Below, piece after piece: positions 47,260 to 56,765 of a stretch of DNA of 64,000 nucleotides (position 1 is the stretch's first letter; each line of letters starts with the position of its first letter). This DNA comes from CALDTK01 sp963837005 (lineage in GTDB: Bacteria > Bacteroidota > Bacteroidia > Chitinophagales > Saprospiraceae). Position numbers and translations under genes: made by a program. The notes below the pieces were generated by a model that saw only the letters and a list, made by a program, of their open reading frames with translations, did no database searches and had not been told where the DNA came from. Location: assembly GCA_963837005.1 (NCBI GenBank), contig CAWIMC010000017.1:1-64000 (forward strand). The letters run 5' to 3'.

Positions 47260-47679
47260 TTGAATACCGCAACCACCAACAACACTAACAACACAACACT
47301 CGCAAATACGACCCCAAGGGTTCTGTCGAGTTCCAGCATCGTCGGCACGAACGTTCTCAATAAGAACAACGAATCGATCGGCGAGATCAAGGACCTCATG
47401 ATTGACCTGCGCTCCGGCGATACCCAGTACGCCGTGCTCAGTTTCGGAGGCTTCCTCGGGATGGGTGACAAGCTCTTTGCCGTGCCGCTTGCGTCCTTTG
47501 ACGTAGACACGCACCGCGAGAAGTTCATCCTCGACATCGACAAGACCCGCCTCGAAAAGGCACCTGGGTTCGACAAGGACAACTGGCCATCGACGGCCGA
47601 TAATACCTTCGTCGACAGCGTGTACTCGTTCTACGGCCAAAAGCGCCGCGTGTACAAGGCTGATCCCCGCCTGTCGTAA
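47260..47679 (+). CDS. PRC-barrel domain protein
   Basis: 139 residues from a TTG start at 47260 (MNTATTNNTNNTTLANTTPR), with an Asn/Thr-rich N-terminal tail. The PRC barrel is VLNKNNESIGEIKDLMIDLR, TQYAVLSFGGFLGMGDKLFA and VPLASFDVDTHREKFILDID. Such proteins often respond to stress. The upstream 150 bases are unusually AT-rich for this window (47110-47259), probably a regulated promoter. A hairpin follows at 47710-47740. Confidence 0.85.
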   Translation: MNTATTNNTNNTTLANTTPRVLSSSSIVGTNVLNKNNESIGEIKDLMIDLRSGDTQYAVLSFGGFLGMGDKLFAVPLASFDVDTHREKFILDIDKTRLEKAPGFDKDNWPSTADNTFVDSVYSFYGQKRRVYKADPRLS

Positions 47680-47709
47680 GCGATACCAACCCCTAACCAA
47701 AATTTGATG

Positions 47710-47740
47710 AGCGCCTACTGCGATCACGCAGCAGGCGCTT
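47710..47740 (+). terminator. Hairpin after the PRC-barrel gene
   Basis: AGCGCCTACTGCG, loop ATCA, CGCAGCAGGCGCT: a 13-base stem with one mismatch, 30 bases after the stop codon. No T-run, so strength as an intrinsic terminator is unclear. Confidence 0.6.
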
Positions 47741-47858
47741 ATCCATGTAAGCTAAAGTAAGTTTAGCGTACGGCCACGAGCGCCTGTCCCTCATGTATGT
47801 GGGCTAGGCCGCCCGTGGCTTTTGTGGCTGACGGCAGCCCAGAAGCAGACCTTCGAGT

Positions 47859-48380
47859 TTACTCGAGGTAGATCTCGATACCCGCCTCGCCTGTGGGTAC
47901 GAACCGCGCTACGGCACTACCCTCGTAAACGAGGCTGCCCAGCTCGAAGCTCCCGCGCTCACAGCACCGCGTATCCTCCCGTAGAGATTCCACGCGGATC
48001 GTGTCGACGTAGGTAAGGTCTCGCCAGCGGTACTCGATCAAGATCTGGTTGTCCAACCGATCCCCTTCGTCGGGACCGTAAGAGATGGCCTGTGCAATGT
48101 CCAGGCGCCCCGGACGTCCAGCGAGTATGTCGTTTTGTGATCCGACGTCGATGCGGACACCCGCTCCGTTCACTAACTGGTTACCTCCGCTCCTAACACT
48201 CAGCACTTGCACCGCCCCGGTCGTGTCGAGCGAGACATCGAGTACCGTTTCATCTGCGGCATCGAAGTAGATAATGGAGGGGAGGTTGTCAAAGTCCACA
48301 CAACTGCTCATAATGCCGCAACAGCCGCTCATTGTCAGGCTCGCTGCGAGCAGAAAGAGGACAGGAGACTTCGCGAGCAT
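47859..48380 (-). CDS. Lipoprotein of unknown function
   Basis: 173 residues, signal peptide with lipobox LTMSGC. The mature part is beta-rich (FDAADETVLDVSLDTTGAVQ, ILIEYRWRDLTYVDTIRVES) with a C-C pair (TRCCERGS). No family recognised. Outer-membrane or periplasmic location expected. Confidence 0.7.
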   Translation of the reverse strand: MLAKSPVLFLLAASLTMSGCCGIMSSCVDFDNLPSIIYFDAADETVLDVSLDTTGAVQVLSVRSGGNQLVNGAGVRIDVGSQNDILAGRPGRLDIAQAISYGPDEGDRLDNQILIEYRWRDLTYVDTIRVESLREDTRCCERGSFELGSLVYEGSAVARFVPTGEAGIEIYLE

Positions 48381-48517
48381 GTCGTGAGGGTTAGATGTGG
48401 CTCATCCCAGGCAGCCTGGACCGTCAAGCCAGCCGATGAGCACTTTCATCGTTTGAAGTGAGACATTCGCTGCCCGCTGATCCCACCTATTTCTCCATTT
48501 CACCGTTACTACCACCT

Positions 48518-50089
48518 ATGGTCGAATCCCTCACCCCACTTGTACCTGCCCCTAGCAGCACCCAGAAAGTCGAACTTCGCCTCCTACAGATCGAGGATTA
48601 CGCCGAGTTCCGCGTCGCCGCCCAGGAGGCTTATCACGACCTCGACCAGGGCTCCTGGGAGGAGCACAGTATCGCGAAGCTCATCGAGCTCTTTCCCGAA
48701 GGTCAGGCTATCGTGACGGTAAACGGCGAGATCGCCGGGGCAGCCCTCACGCTCCGGGTTGAATCCAAGTTCGCAGATATCGCCCACACCTACCGCCAGG
48801 TGACCGGCAACTATACCTTCAGCACCCACGACCCCGACGCCGAGTGGCTCTACGGCATCGACATATTCATCAAGCCGGACTACCGCGGGATGCGCCTCGG
48901 ACGTCGCCTCTACGACTATCGTAAGGAGGTCGCTGAGAAACTCAACCTCCGCGGGATCGCCTTCGGTGGCCGCCTCCCCAACTACACCGCCCACGCCGAC
49001 GAGTACACCGCCCGCGAGTACATCGACGCGGTGCGCCACCGGGAGATCCACGACCCGGTACTCAACTTCCAGCTGTCCAACGACTTCAACGTCCGCCGTA
49101 TCCTGAAGGGCTACCTCGCCGGTGACAAGTCGAGCAAGGAGTACGCCGCTCTGCTGGTCTGGGACAACATCTACTACGAGGCCACCGTCGCCGACAAGCC
49201 CTTACAGGAGGCCAAGTCGGTGATCCGTCTCGGCCTAGTTCAGTGGCAGATGCGCCCGTACCGCCGCTTCGAGGACCTCATTGAGCAGGTCGAGTACTTC
49301 GTGGACGCGGTGAGCGACTACCGCTGCGACTTTGTGCTCTTCCCAGAGTTCTTCAATGCGCCGCTGATGTCGGCGTACAATCACTTGTCGAGTTCGGAGG
49401 CCGTGCGGCACCTTGCGGAGTACACGCTGCCGCTCAAGGACAAGTTTGCAGAATTCGCGGTGAGCTACAACATCAACATCATCACCGGATCAATGCCGGA
49501 GTTGGGCGAGGACGGCATCTTAAAGAACGTCGGCTATCTGTGCCGCCGCGATGGCACCACCGAGCGCTTCGAGAAGATCCACGTCACGCCAGACGAGACC
49601 ACCGCCTGGGGAATGCGCGGTGGCAACAAGGTCCAAACTTTCGACACCGACGCCGGCCGCATAGGGGTGCTGATCTGCTACGACTCTGAGTTCCCGGAGC
49701 TCTCGCGCCTCCTGGCCGCCGAAGGCATGCAAATCCTCTTCGTGCCCTTCCTCACCGATACGCAGAACGGCTACTCCCGCGTGCGACACTGCTCGCAGGC
49801 GCGCGCCATCGAGAACGAGTGCTACGTAGCGATCGCTGGCTCGGTAGGCAACCTCCCGAAGGTCCACAATATGGACATGCAGTACGCGCAGTCGGTCGTC
49901 TTCACGCCCTGCGACTTTGCCTTTCCGAACAATGGCGTCAAGGCCGAGGCCACGCCCAATACCGAGATGATTTTGGTGGCGGACGTTGACCTGGATTTGC
50001 TGAAGACACTGCACGAGCGGGGCGCAGTGCGCAACCTCAAGGATCGCCGCGAGGATGTCTACCAGGTAAAGCGGATGCCGCAGAAATAA
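48518..50089 (+). CDS. GNAT acetyltransferase fused to carbon-nitrogen hydrolase
   Basis: Start at ATG 48518 (MVESLTPLVPAPSSTQKV), 523 residues. N-terminal GNAT domain (VELRLLQIEDYAEFRVAAQE, FIKPDYRGMRLGRRLYDYRK acetyl-CoA loop), then a nitrilase fold with the Glu-Lys-Cys triad: LFPEFF, FEKIHVTPDE, VLICYDSEFPEL. This fusion is widespread in bacteria; substrates are not known. The enzyme should be cytosolic. Transcribed away from the lipoprotein gene. Confidence 0.92.
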   Translation: MVESLTPLVPAPSSTQKVELRLLQIEDYAEFRVAAQEAYHDLDQGSWEEHSIAKLIELFPEGQAIVTVNGEIAGAALTLRVESKFADIAHTYRQVTGNYTFSTHDPDAEWLYGIDIFIKPDYRGMRLGRRLYDYRKEVAEKLNLRGIAFGGRLPNYTAHADEYTAREYIDAVRHREIHDPVLNFQLSNDFNVRRILKGYLAGDKSSKEYAALLVWDNIYYEATVADKPLQEAKSVIRLGLVQWQMRPYRRFEDLIEQVEYFVDAVSDYRCDFVLFPEFFNAPLMSAYNHLSSSEAVRHLAEYTLPLKDKFAEFAVSYNINIITGSMPELGEDGILKNVGYLCRRDGTTERFEKIHVTPDETTAWGMRGGNKVQTFDTDAGRIGVLICYDSEFPELSRLLAAEGMQILFVPFLTDTQNGYSRVRHCSQARAIENECYVAIAGSVGNLPKVHNMDMQYAQSVVFTPCDFAFPNNGVKAEATPNTEMILVADVDLDLLKTLHERGAVRNLKDRREDVYQVKRMPQK

Positions 50090-50305
50090 GCGCGCGGGTG
50101 TAGATTTAGCAGCGCGTCTGTTTGACGCTATTGTTTCCGTGTTGCCGGGACGAGCGGGGGGGGACTTGCTACCGTCTCTTCGTTCGTGTCTGGGGACGTC
50201 GGCGTTTGCTTCGTTGATGTGGTTCCGCTTGCGCGCTCGAGTTGCGAGGAGTGGTCGGGCGCTAACGGTAAGCTCGATCGTCTGAGTTCCCACCGGGGCT
50301 TCCGA
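50090..50305. other. Convergent intergenic gap
   Basis: About 216 bases between two converging genes. A G-run lies at about 50156-50163. No hairpin or gene stands out. Confidence 0.3.
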
Positions 50306-51109
50306 TCAACGCTTGCGAAAAAGCCACACGTCCTGGGGTAAGCTCTTACCCAGTTCAGGGGTAAGCTCGAGGTGCTCGAGGATTTCCAGGTCTCGAAAGA
50401 GTTGGCGCACGAAGGCCGGGGGATGATACGCAGCATAGGTCCGGTGGCCTTCTGTCGTGTTGCCTTTGGTGACCAAATCGCCGGCATCGTAGGTTTGCTG
50501 CTCGGCTTTGCTCAGTTTGGAGCGATAGTTTTTGCCATGAAGCGTAAGGAGGAGGACACCCCCCGGACTCAACACGCGCGTCAGTTCGTCCCGCCAGTCG
50601 TAATGCGACTGGGCCGAAAGGTGAGTGAAGATCGAGATCCCATAAATGGCATCCATTTGTCCGTCGCTGTAGGGCAGCTTGGCGGCGAGCCCATTCAGAT
50701 TAAACGCGATGCCCGTGAGATTGGCCTCGCACCAGGCAATCGAAGCTGGATTATAGTCCGTTCCGTAGTAGCGGTTGGTAGGACCTAGTACCGCAGGCAT
50801 ATGCCGCAGAAGGCGCCCCGGACCGCAGCCCCAGTCTAGCACATTTTTATGCGCTACTTTCGAGTGTCGCGAGAGATGGTCTGCTACCCATTCGGCCGCT
50901 TCGAGCCCACCCTCGTAGTACTTGCGGTAGCTCGATTGAAACGACTCATACAAGAGGTAATCTGGCGGCAGTGAAACCGAAGGATTTGCACGGGAGAATG
51001 CATTGTTTAGGCTGGCATTGCGGTACTGCGCTAAGCGAAAACGCGCCATGTCCATTGCTTCTATGAGGCCCAATGTCCGAAGTGCGTTGGAGAGCGTACC
51101 CTTAGTCAA
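50306..51109 (-). CDS. Class I SAM-dependent methyltransferase
   Basis: 267 residues. Motif I NVLDWGCGPGRLLRHMPAVL, then GTDYNPASIAWCEANL, AAKLPYSDGQMDAIYGISIF and VLSPGGVLLLTLHGKNYRSK follow the class I order. The N-terminal ~90 residues are helical. Substrate not evident; proteins of this type are common near envelope polysaccharide genes but no such genes are adjacent. Confidence 0.88.
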   Translation of the reverse strand: MTKGTLSNALRTLGLIEAMDMARFRLAQYRNASLNNAFSRANPSVSLPPDYLLYESFQSSYRKYYEGGLEAAEWVADHLSRHSKVAHKNVLDWGCGPGRLLRHMPAVLGPTNRYYGTDYNPASIAWCEANLTGIAFNLNGLAAKLPYSDGQMDAIYGISIFTHLSAQSHYDWRDELTRVLSPGGVLLLTLHGKNYRSKLSKAEQQTYDAGDLVTKGNTTEGHRTYAAYHPPAFVRQLFRDLEILEHLELTPELGKSLPQDVWLFRKR

Positions 51110-51187
51110 GGCGCGAAGGTATGCTCGGCGAGTGCGCCCACCGGCGGGCAGCCACTCATGCTCCGGTTGTACCCGCGGGCTGTCCGC

Positions 51188-51910
51188 CTAGTCTTGCAGG
51201 TCCAAGTCCGTCCACACCACCGTCTGCTCGCGGCCGCGCACGTAGCGTACGGGAAGCGCGTCGTCGTTTTGGCGAAAGCCGTCTACGGCCTCCCGCTTGC
51301 TGCTGCCGAAGGGCAACAAGTACACCACGGCGCTCTGGTTGATAAAGGGCAGCGTGAAGGTGTAGCGCTCGGCCGGGGGCTTGGGGCTGTCGGCGATGAA
51401 GGCGACCGGGTCGGGGCGATCTTCGGCGAGGGTGCGCCAGGGCTGGTGCGCCGGGAAGAGGCTGGCGATATGCCCGTCGGGTCCGACGCCGAGCAGCGTG
51501 AGATCGAGGCCGCGTTCGGTGAGTCCGGCTTTCGCCAAAACCTGTCGCATGTGTTCGAGGGCGTCCTTTGGTTGTTGGTCGGTGCGCCAGGGGTGGAGGC
51601 GGTCGCGGTCGAGGGGAAGGCCGTCGAGGAGCGCCTTGCAGGTCTGCATGTTGGAGTCCGCGTGGTCGGGGGGGACGTTGCGCTCGTCACCGAGGAAAAC
51701 GTGAACGCGGCTCCAGTCGATGGCCTCGGCGGAGTCGCGGACCCAGGCGTCATACACAGGACCCGGCGCAGAGCCTCCAGTGAGGGCCAGGCCCGCCGAT
51801 CCGTGTGCGGCGATGGCGCGGCGGAGGACTTCGACGCCTTCGGCGGCGATCATGGGGGCCGCATCGGCGGCGGAAGGGTAGTGGCGGTAGCTGGGGGTAG
51901 GGGCGTGCAT
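51188..51910 (-). CDS. pgl: 6-phosphogluconolactonase
   Basis: Second step of the oxidative pentose phosphate pathway. 240 residues: LALTGGSAPGPVYDAW, VHVFLGDERNVPPDHADSNM, and LLGVGPDGHIASLFP are the family signatures, including the Asp-Glu-Arg and GPDGH loops. zwf and gnd are not adjacent. The recurring DNA word appears twice in opposite orientation (51267 as FRQN, 51528 as VLAKA). Confidence 0.93.
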   Translation of the reverse strand: MHAPTPSYRHYPSAADAAPMIAAEGVEVLRRAIAAHGSAGLALTGGSAPGPVYDAWVRDSAEAIDWSRVHVFLGDERNVPPDHADSNMQTCKALLDGLPLDRDRLHPWRTDQQPKDALEHMRQVLAKAGLTERGLDLTLLGVGPDGHIASLFPAHQPWRTLAEDRPDPVAFIADSPKPPAERYTFTLPFINQSAVVYLLPFGSSKREAVDGFRQNDDALPVRYVRGREQTVVWTDLDLQD

Positions 51911-51977
51911 GGGGCTGGTTTGGGTGTCGCAAGTAAGCTACCCGAGGCCACACGCGAAGGCGAATAGTGCAGCAAAC

Positions 51978-52529
51978 TCACACCGTGCCAGCAACCGCTG
52001 AGACGATCAACACGATGCTGAGGAGAGTAAGGACGCCTCCGATGATGAGTCCGGCCAAGGCCATGTTGCGACGGCCGTAGAGCTCTGGGTAGCGGTTCGC
52101 CCTGGTGAGTCCAATGGCGCTGAACACCACGCCCGCCAGAGGTCCCAAGAAGCTAGTGAACAAAAAAGATAAGCTCAGGACGAAACCCGCGACGGCCATG
52201 CCGTTCGGGGCTTGGTATCGGTCTCTCGGAACGAGAACGGAGCAAAGCGCATCCTTGGCGAGCCCGAACCCATCGCGGAAGTGACCGCCGACGCGCGACA
52301 GGACCCCTGTGCGACGATGCACTCGATTGCTCGTAATGTGCTCTTGGCTCGGAGCTGTCGTTTGGAGCGGCGCAGGTGTCACTGTAACCCTACCTACGGC
52401 AGCATGCTCGCTGATTAAATTCGAGCTACTAATATCGGTGGGCATCGGCGCTGACACTGCAAGTACTCCTGAGAGGGGGGCGAGGCAGGCAAGTCCGAGA
52501 ACAAAGGTGAGGGCTCGTATCATCGTCAC
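51978..52529 (-). CDS. DUF4190-like membrane protein
   Basis: 183 residues. Signal peptide or first span (LTFVLGLACLAPLSGVLAVS), an unstructured Ser/Thr-rich middle, then two spans with NGMAVAGFVLSLSFLFTSFL, GPLAGVVFSAIGLTRA and MALAGLIIGGVLTLLSIVLI. The (G)xxxAGFVLSL and A-x-x-G-L-I-I-G pattern is that of DUF4190. Function unknown. Confidence 0.75.
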   Translation of the reverse strand: MTMIRALTFVLGLACLAPLSGVLAVSAPMPTDISSSNLISEHAAVGRVTVTPAPLQTTAPSQEHITSNRVHRRTGVLSRVGGHFRDGFGLAKDALCSVLVPRDRYQAPNGMAVAGFVLSLSFLFTSFLGPLAGVVFSAIGLTRANRYPELYGRRNMALAGLIIGGVLTLLSIVLIVSAVAGTV

Positions 52530-52667
52530 AAAATAAACGGTTCGAAAGCCTTAACGCTGCTTATTCTTCTCCCCTATCAATCGATCCAACATGCTACTGC
52601 TGTATGCCTCGACGGGCAGCCCTTGGAAGTACCCAGCAGCCGACATCCAAACCGTTACTTCGCCCCC

Positions 52668-53048
52668 GTGACCCACTCCTATACTCTCCAACTCCGCTAT
52701 AACGACACCGACGCCCTCGGCCACGTCAACAACGCCCTTTATGCGACCTATGCCGAGACTGCCCGGATCGCCTTTTTCCGCGAGGTCGGCGTCCCGGTAG
52801 AAAACCTGATTCTCGCCCGGCTCGAGATCGACTACCGGCAGCAGATGCGTTTTGGCGAAAGCCCCACCGTCGAAAGCTACATCACGAAGATCGGCAACAC
52901 GAGCGTCGGGGTGGGGCACAGCCTCTTGGTGGACGGGCGGACCGTGGCCCAGATGGAGACGGTCGTGGTGTACTTCGACTACGACGCCGAGGCCCCAACG
53001 CGCGTCCCGGATACGGCGCGGGCGGCGCTGGAGCGCTACATGTTGTGA
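52668..53048 (+). CDS. Acyl-CoA thioesterase (hotdog fold, 4HBT type)
   Basis: GTG start at 52668 (VTHSYTLQLRYNDTDALG), 126 residues. LRYNDTDALGHVNNALYATY holds the Asp of the 4-hydroxybenzoyl-CoA thioesterase family, with helix YAETARIAFFREVG. It hydrolyses acyl-CoA, substrate unknown. The recurring DNA word reads FGES here (52850-52862), a different frame from most other copies. Confidence 0.88.
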   Translation: MTHSYTLQLRYNDTDALGHVNNALYATYAETARIAFFREVGVPVENLILARLEIDYRQQMRFGESPTVESYITKIGNTSVGVGHSLLVDGRTVAQMETVVVYFDYDAEAPTRVPDTARAALERYML

Positions 53049-53098
53049 GTTTAGGAGGCGGTTCGAGATTTGTTAGCCCAACTTAACTTTGTCGGGCG

Positions 53099-54367
53099 AT
53101 GGAGGAACTACTAACCGCTTTCGACTACCCGTACGCCTGGCGAGCCTTGGCAGCGAGTGTCATGGTCGGACTGATGTGCGGGGCGCTCGGGTGCTTTATC
53201 GTGTTGCGCAACATGGCCATGTTCGGCGATGCCTTGAGTCACGCGATCTTGCCAGGGGTAGTTGTCGCCTTTGTCGTAGCGGGCGGCTACTCGGCGTTGG
53301 GGTTCTTCCTGGGGGCCGTCGGGGCGGGACTGCTCACCGCAGTGGCGATCACATGGATTCAACAGCGTGTGGCGACCAAAAACGACGCCGCGATTGGTAT
53401 CGTTTTTACGACCATGTTCGCCCTCGGGGTCATGGGTATCTCGTACCTCTCGAAGAACGAGCACGCGCACATCGACCTCAAGGACTTCTTGTTCGGCAAC
53501 GTGCTCGGGGTGTCGGACACGGACCTGGTGCTTACGGGCATGATCTGCGTGTACGTGCTGTCGAGCATCTTCTTCTTTTACCGCCTGCTCTTCGCGACGA
53601 CATTCCAGCCCGTGATCGCGCAGACGATGGGCATCAACACGACGCTGGTGCACTACTACCTGATGTTGCTGCTGTCGTTTGCAGTGGTGGCGGCGCTTCA
53701 GACGGTGGGCGTAATCCTGGTGGTGGCGATGCTGATTACGCCGGCGGCTACGGCGCTGCTGCTGAGTCGGCGGCTGCCGCGGGTGCTGATGATCGCGTCT
53801 GGGGTTGGGGCGCTGGCGGCGGTGTTGGGACTGCTTTTGGCGTTTGCGTTCGATACGACGCCTGGTCCGGCAATGGCGGTGACGGCGAGTTTGCTGTACG
53901 CGATCGCAGTCTTCTTCGCGCCAGAGCGAGGGTTGCTGTTCCGGTTTTTGCGAAAGCGGACTCGTGGACGACGGATACAGTTGGAGGACGTGCTGAAGGA
54001 GGGCGTCCGCCTACAGCAGCGCGATCAACTGGACTGGGTGAGCTTGGTCGAGCAGACGGTATTGCCGCTCAAGGTCGTGCGCCAGCGGATGCAGACGCTT
54101 CAGCGGCGTGGGTGGGCGACGACATCCCCGGTCGCCTTTACGCCTGCGGGCTTCGTCGAGGCCGCCAAACTCGTCCGTGCGCACCGCCTGTACGAGACCT
54201 TCCTCGCCGACCGGCTGGGCCTGTCTGAGGACCAGATCCACGATGAGGCGGAGCGCTACGAGCACTTGCTGACCGATAAGATCCTCAATGAGATGGATGC
54301 GGAGTTAGGGTATCCGGAGCATGACCCGCATGGGAGTGTTATTCCGCGTGGGGGAAGGTCGAGTTAG
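53099..54367 (+). CDS. Metal ABC transporter permease fused to a DtxR-like domain
   Basis: 422 residues. Residues 1-280 are an ABC-3 permease (ALGCFIVLRNMAMFGDALSH, ILPGVVVAFVV, and about eight spans). Residues about 300-422 look like an iron-dependent repressor: a helix-turn-helix-like stretch and then FVEAAKLVRAHRLYETFLAD, HDEAERYEHLLTDKILNEMD and LGYPEHDPHGSVIP, the metal-binding and dimerisation part of DtxR/MntR. No ATPase or binding protein is next to it. Zinc, manganese or iron import is likely. Confidence 0.88.
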   Translation: MEELLTAFDYPYAWRALAASVMVGLMCGALGCFIVLRNMAMFGDALSHAILPGVVVAFVVAGGYSALGFFLGAVGAGLLTAVAITWIQQRVATKNDAAIGIVFTTMFALGVMGISYLSKNEHAHIDLKDFLFGNVLGVSDTDLVLTGMICVYVLSSIFFFYRLLFATTFQPVIAQTMGINTTLVHYYLMLLLSFAVVAALQTVGVILVVAMLITPAATALLLSRRLPRVLMIASGVGALAAVLGLLLAFAFDTTPGPAMAVTASLLYAIAVFFAPERGLLFRFLRKRTRGRRIQLEDVLKEGVRLQQRDQLDWVSLVEQTVLPLKVVRQRMQTLQRRGWATTSPVAFTPAGFVEAAKLVRAHRLYETFLADRLGLSEDQIHDEAERYEHLLTDKILNEMDAELGYPEHDPHGSVIPRGGRSS

Positions 54368-54522
54368 GGGGACAGCGGCGGAAATCGGGTAAGCAGAGGT
54401 TGCACCGTTGCGACTTGCCTACTGGAACTTGCTTTAAAGACGTGTTTGCAACTAGGCGCAGAGGCGCACACAGGGAGTTGCTACGCAGCACTGCAACACG
54501 CTCCTGCTGCGAACCAACTTCC

Positions 54523-55257
54523 TCACCACATTATGTCTTGCGGAGCAAGCGTCGTGTAGGTCGGCTCTGAAATCTGGAGTCGGCTAAAGTCGTGTTCGTC
54601 GCCCAGGAAGACGTTTAGGTCGACGTGTCCTTCCACCCCGGCTACACGACCGCGGTCGCCGTACTGCCAAAAGGCGATGGTAGCCGCCGAGGAGACCGAG
54701 GGCTCGTTGGTGCCATAGCGCGCAATCCAGAAGGGGTAGTCGTCGAAGTGTCCGGCGAGGTGGTGGTAGTAGAACTTGAGGTTCGTGTAGATGACGGGCT
54801 TAATACCGTACTTGATCTCGGCGAGGTAGAGCCAGGTGCGCATGCCCTCGATGAGTTGGGCCTTGTTGGCTCCGTCGAGGGTCTCCACGTCGAGGACAGG
54901 GGAGAGGTCGCCTGGAGCTAGGCTCACCATAGTGCGAAAGTGCTCGAACTGCTCACGGGCGTCGACGTCGGCGCGGTAGAAGTGATAGGCACCCCGCGAG
55001 AGGCCGGCGGTTTTGGCGGAAGCCCAGTTGTGGCAGAACTTCGTATCGAGGTGCGACTGGCCCTCGGTGGCCTTCATGTAGGCGAAGTCGATCCCGTCGG
55101 CCGCTACGGTGGGCCAGTCGATAGTGGGCTGGTGATGTGACACGTCGATGCCCTCGATGAAGGCGTCGGATCGCCGTTCGGTGTCCGTATCACCACAACT
55201 CACCAGCGCGACCGAAGCCAACAAAAGGAGAGGAAGTAGCGAGGGGGAAGGGCGCAT
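54523..55257 (-). CDS. GH25 lysozyme, lipoprotein
   Basis: Start at ATG 55257 (MRPSPSLLPLLLLASVAL), about 244 residues, lipobox VALVSCG. The GH25 fold is clear: GIDVSHHQPTIDWPTVAADG, FAYMKATEGQSHLDTKF, GAYHFYRADVDAREQFEHF, and the acidic pair LSPVLDVETLDG. It cuts peptidoglycan between MurNAc and GlcNAc, in the envelope. Variant recurring word at 55011-55023. Confidence 0.92.
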   Translation of the reverse strand: MRPSPSLLPLLLLASVALVSCGDTDTERRSDAFIEGIDVSHHQPTIDWPTVAADGIDFAYMKATEGQSHLDTKFCHNWASAKTAGLSRGAYHFYRADVDAREQFEHFRTMVSLAPGDLSPVLDVETLDGANKAQLIEGMRTWLYLAEIKYGIKPVIYTNLKFYYHHLAGHFDDYPFWIARYGTNEPSVSSAATIAFWQYGDRGRVAGVEGHVDLNVFLGDEHDFSRLQISEPTYTTLAPQDIMW

Positions 55258-55488
55258 TCGGTAAGATAACGGGTTTCGTCTGGCGAAAGATATACCACTT
55301 CTCGCTCGGCAGTCGTGCCAAAGGCGGTCCATCTGTTTGCTAACTGGCATTAAAGTCAGAATTTAGCGCGTTTTCGTAGATTTTGGAATTGACCCTCAAA
55401 CGGTTACGAGTTTTAGTGCGGTGGTGAGGGAAATCAAAATTTATGACCCAGATGTCTTCCACGCGTCGCGCAGTCGATCTTCGCGACC

Positions 55489-56676
55489 ATGACGCAGCGT
55501 GAGCTCTTCCTCCGGCACCTCGCCCAAACCTCGGATGCGCCGATGGCTTTGGAGATCGAGCGCGCCGAAGGAGTTTGGCTGTACGACACCGTTGGCAAGC
55601 GCTATATGGACCTGATCGCCGGCATTGGCGTGAGTGTCCTCGGCCACCGGCACCCGGCTATCGTAGCAGCGATTAGAGACCAGGCCGACCGGTATTTGCA
55701 CACGCTGGTCTACGGGGAATATGTGCTCGCGCCGCAGGTGCAACTGGCCCGGCTCCTGGCCGAAAATCTACCGTCGACGCTGGATTCGGTCTACTTCACG
55801 AACAGCGGGACCGAGGCTACCGAGGCCGCCATGAAACTCGCCAAGCGCAGCACCGGGCGCCACGAGATCATCAGCGCCTTCCGCTCGTACCACGGCAGCA
55901 CGCAGGGCGCGGCGAGCCTCAACTCGGACGAGTATTTCACGCGCGCCTACCGACCGCTGCTGCCAGGGATCAACCACATCGATTTCAACTGCGGGCTATG
56001 CCTGGCGCGGATCACGACTCAGACGGCGGCGGTGATCGTCGAGACGGTGCAGGCGGAGTGGGGCATACGAACACCAGATCAGGTGTGGCTGCAGGCCTTG
56101 CGAGACCGGTGCGACGAGATGGGTGCGCTGCTGGTTTTTGACGAAATTCAGGCGGGGATGGGGCGGACGGGGCGACTCTTCGCCTTTGAGCACTACGGCG
56201 TGGTGCCGGACGTGTTGCTGCTGGCGAAGGGTCTCGGCGGCGGGATGCCGATCGGGGCAATGATCGCGAGCCGGGCGCTGACCGAAAATTTCACGCACGA
56301 TCCGGTGCTCGGGCACATCACGACCTTTGGGGGGCACCCGATGAGCTGTGCGGCAGCACTGGCGACCCTACGGGTTTTGCTGGAAAGCGATCTCATTTCA
56401 AAAGCAGCAGCAAAAGGAGACACCTTTCGGCAAAACCTGCGACACCTGCCCGGTGTGCTGGACGTGCGGCAGATCGGGTTGTGGCTTGCGGTGGAGTTGG
56501 AGAGCGGGGAGCGGGTTCGGGCGGTGATCAAGCGTTGTACGGAGGCGGGGCTCATTACGGACTGGTTCCTGTTTAATGATCGGGCGTTGAGGATTGCGCC
56601 GCCGCTGACGATTGGGGAGGGGGAGATTGAGTGGGCTTGTGTGGTGTTGAGGGAGGCGTTGCGGGGAGTGAGTTGA
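55489..56676 (+). CDS. Class III aminotransferase
   Basis: 395 residues. FTNSGTEATEAAMKLAKRST, SYHGSTQGAASLN, LLVFDEIQAGMGRTGRLFAF and the PLP Lys in VLLLAKGLGGGMPIGAMI are the fold-type I class III motifs. The substrate cannot be told; acetylornithine-like or 4-aminobutyrate-like enzymes share this pattern. No arginine genes are adjacent. A near copy of the recurring word lies at 56423-56436. Confidence 0.9.
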   Translation: MTQRELFLRHLAQTSDAPMALEIERAEGVWLYDTVGKRYMDLIAGIGVSVLGHRHPAIVAAIRDQADRYLHTLVYGEYVLAPQVQLARLLAENLPSTLDSVYFTNSGTEATEAAMKLAKRSTGRHEIISAFRSYHGSTQGAASLNSDEYFTRAYRPLLPGINHIDFNCGLCLARITTQTAAVIVETVQAEWGIRTPDQVWLQALRDRCDEMGALLVFDEIQAGMGRTGRLFAFEHYGVVPDVLLLAKGLGGGMPIGAMIASRALTENFTHDPVLGHITTFGGHPMSCAAALATLRVLLESDLISKAAAKGDTFRQNLRHLPGVLDVRQIGLWLAVELESGERVRAVIKRCTEAGLITDWFLFNDRALRIAPPLTIGEGEIEWACVVLREALRGVS

Positions 56677-56765
56677 AAGGAGCTGCTGCGAGGACAATAC
56701 CTGATTTGACGCGGAGGCGCAGCGACGGAATGGGGCAGGGCCCCCGCTCCCGAGCAGCGGAGGAA

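Noticed and set aside
53089..54228. 379-codon plus frame overlapping the metal permease
   Set aside because: Arg/Gly-rich shadow in a neighbouring frame; the permease frame has spans and DtxR motifs.
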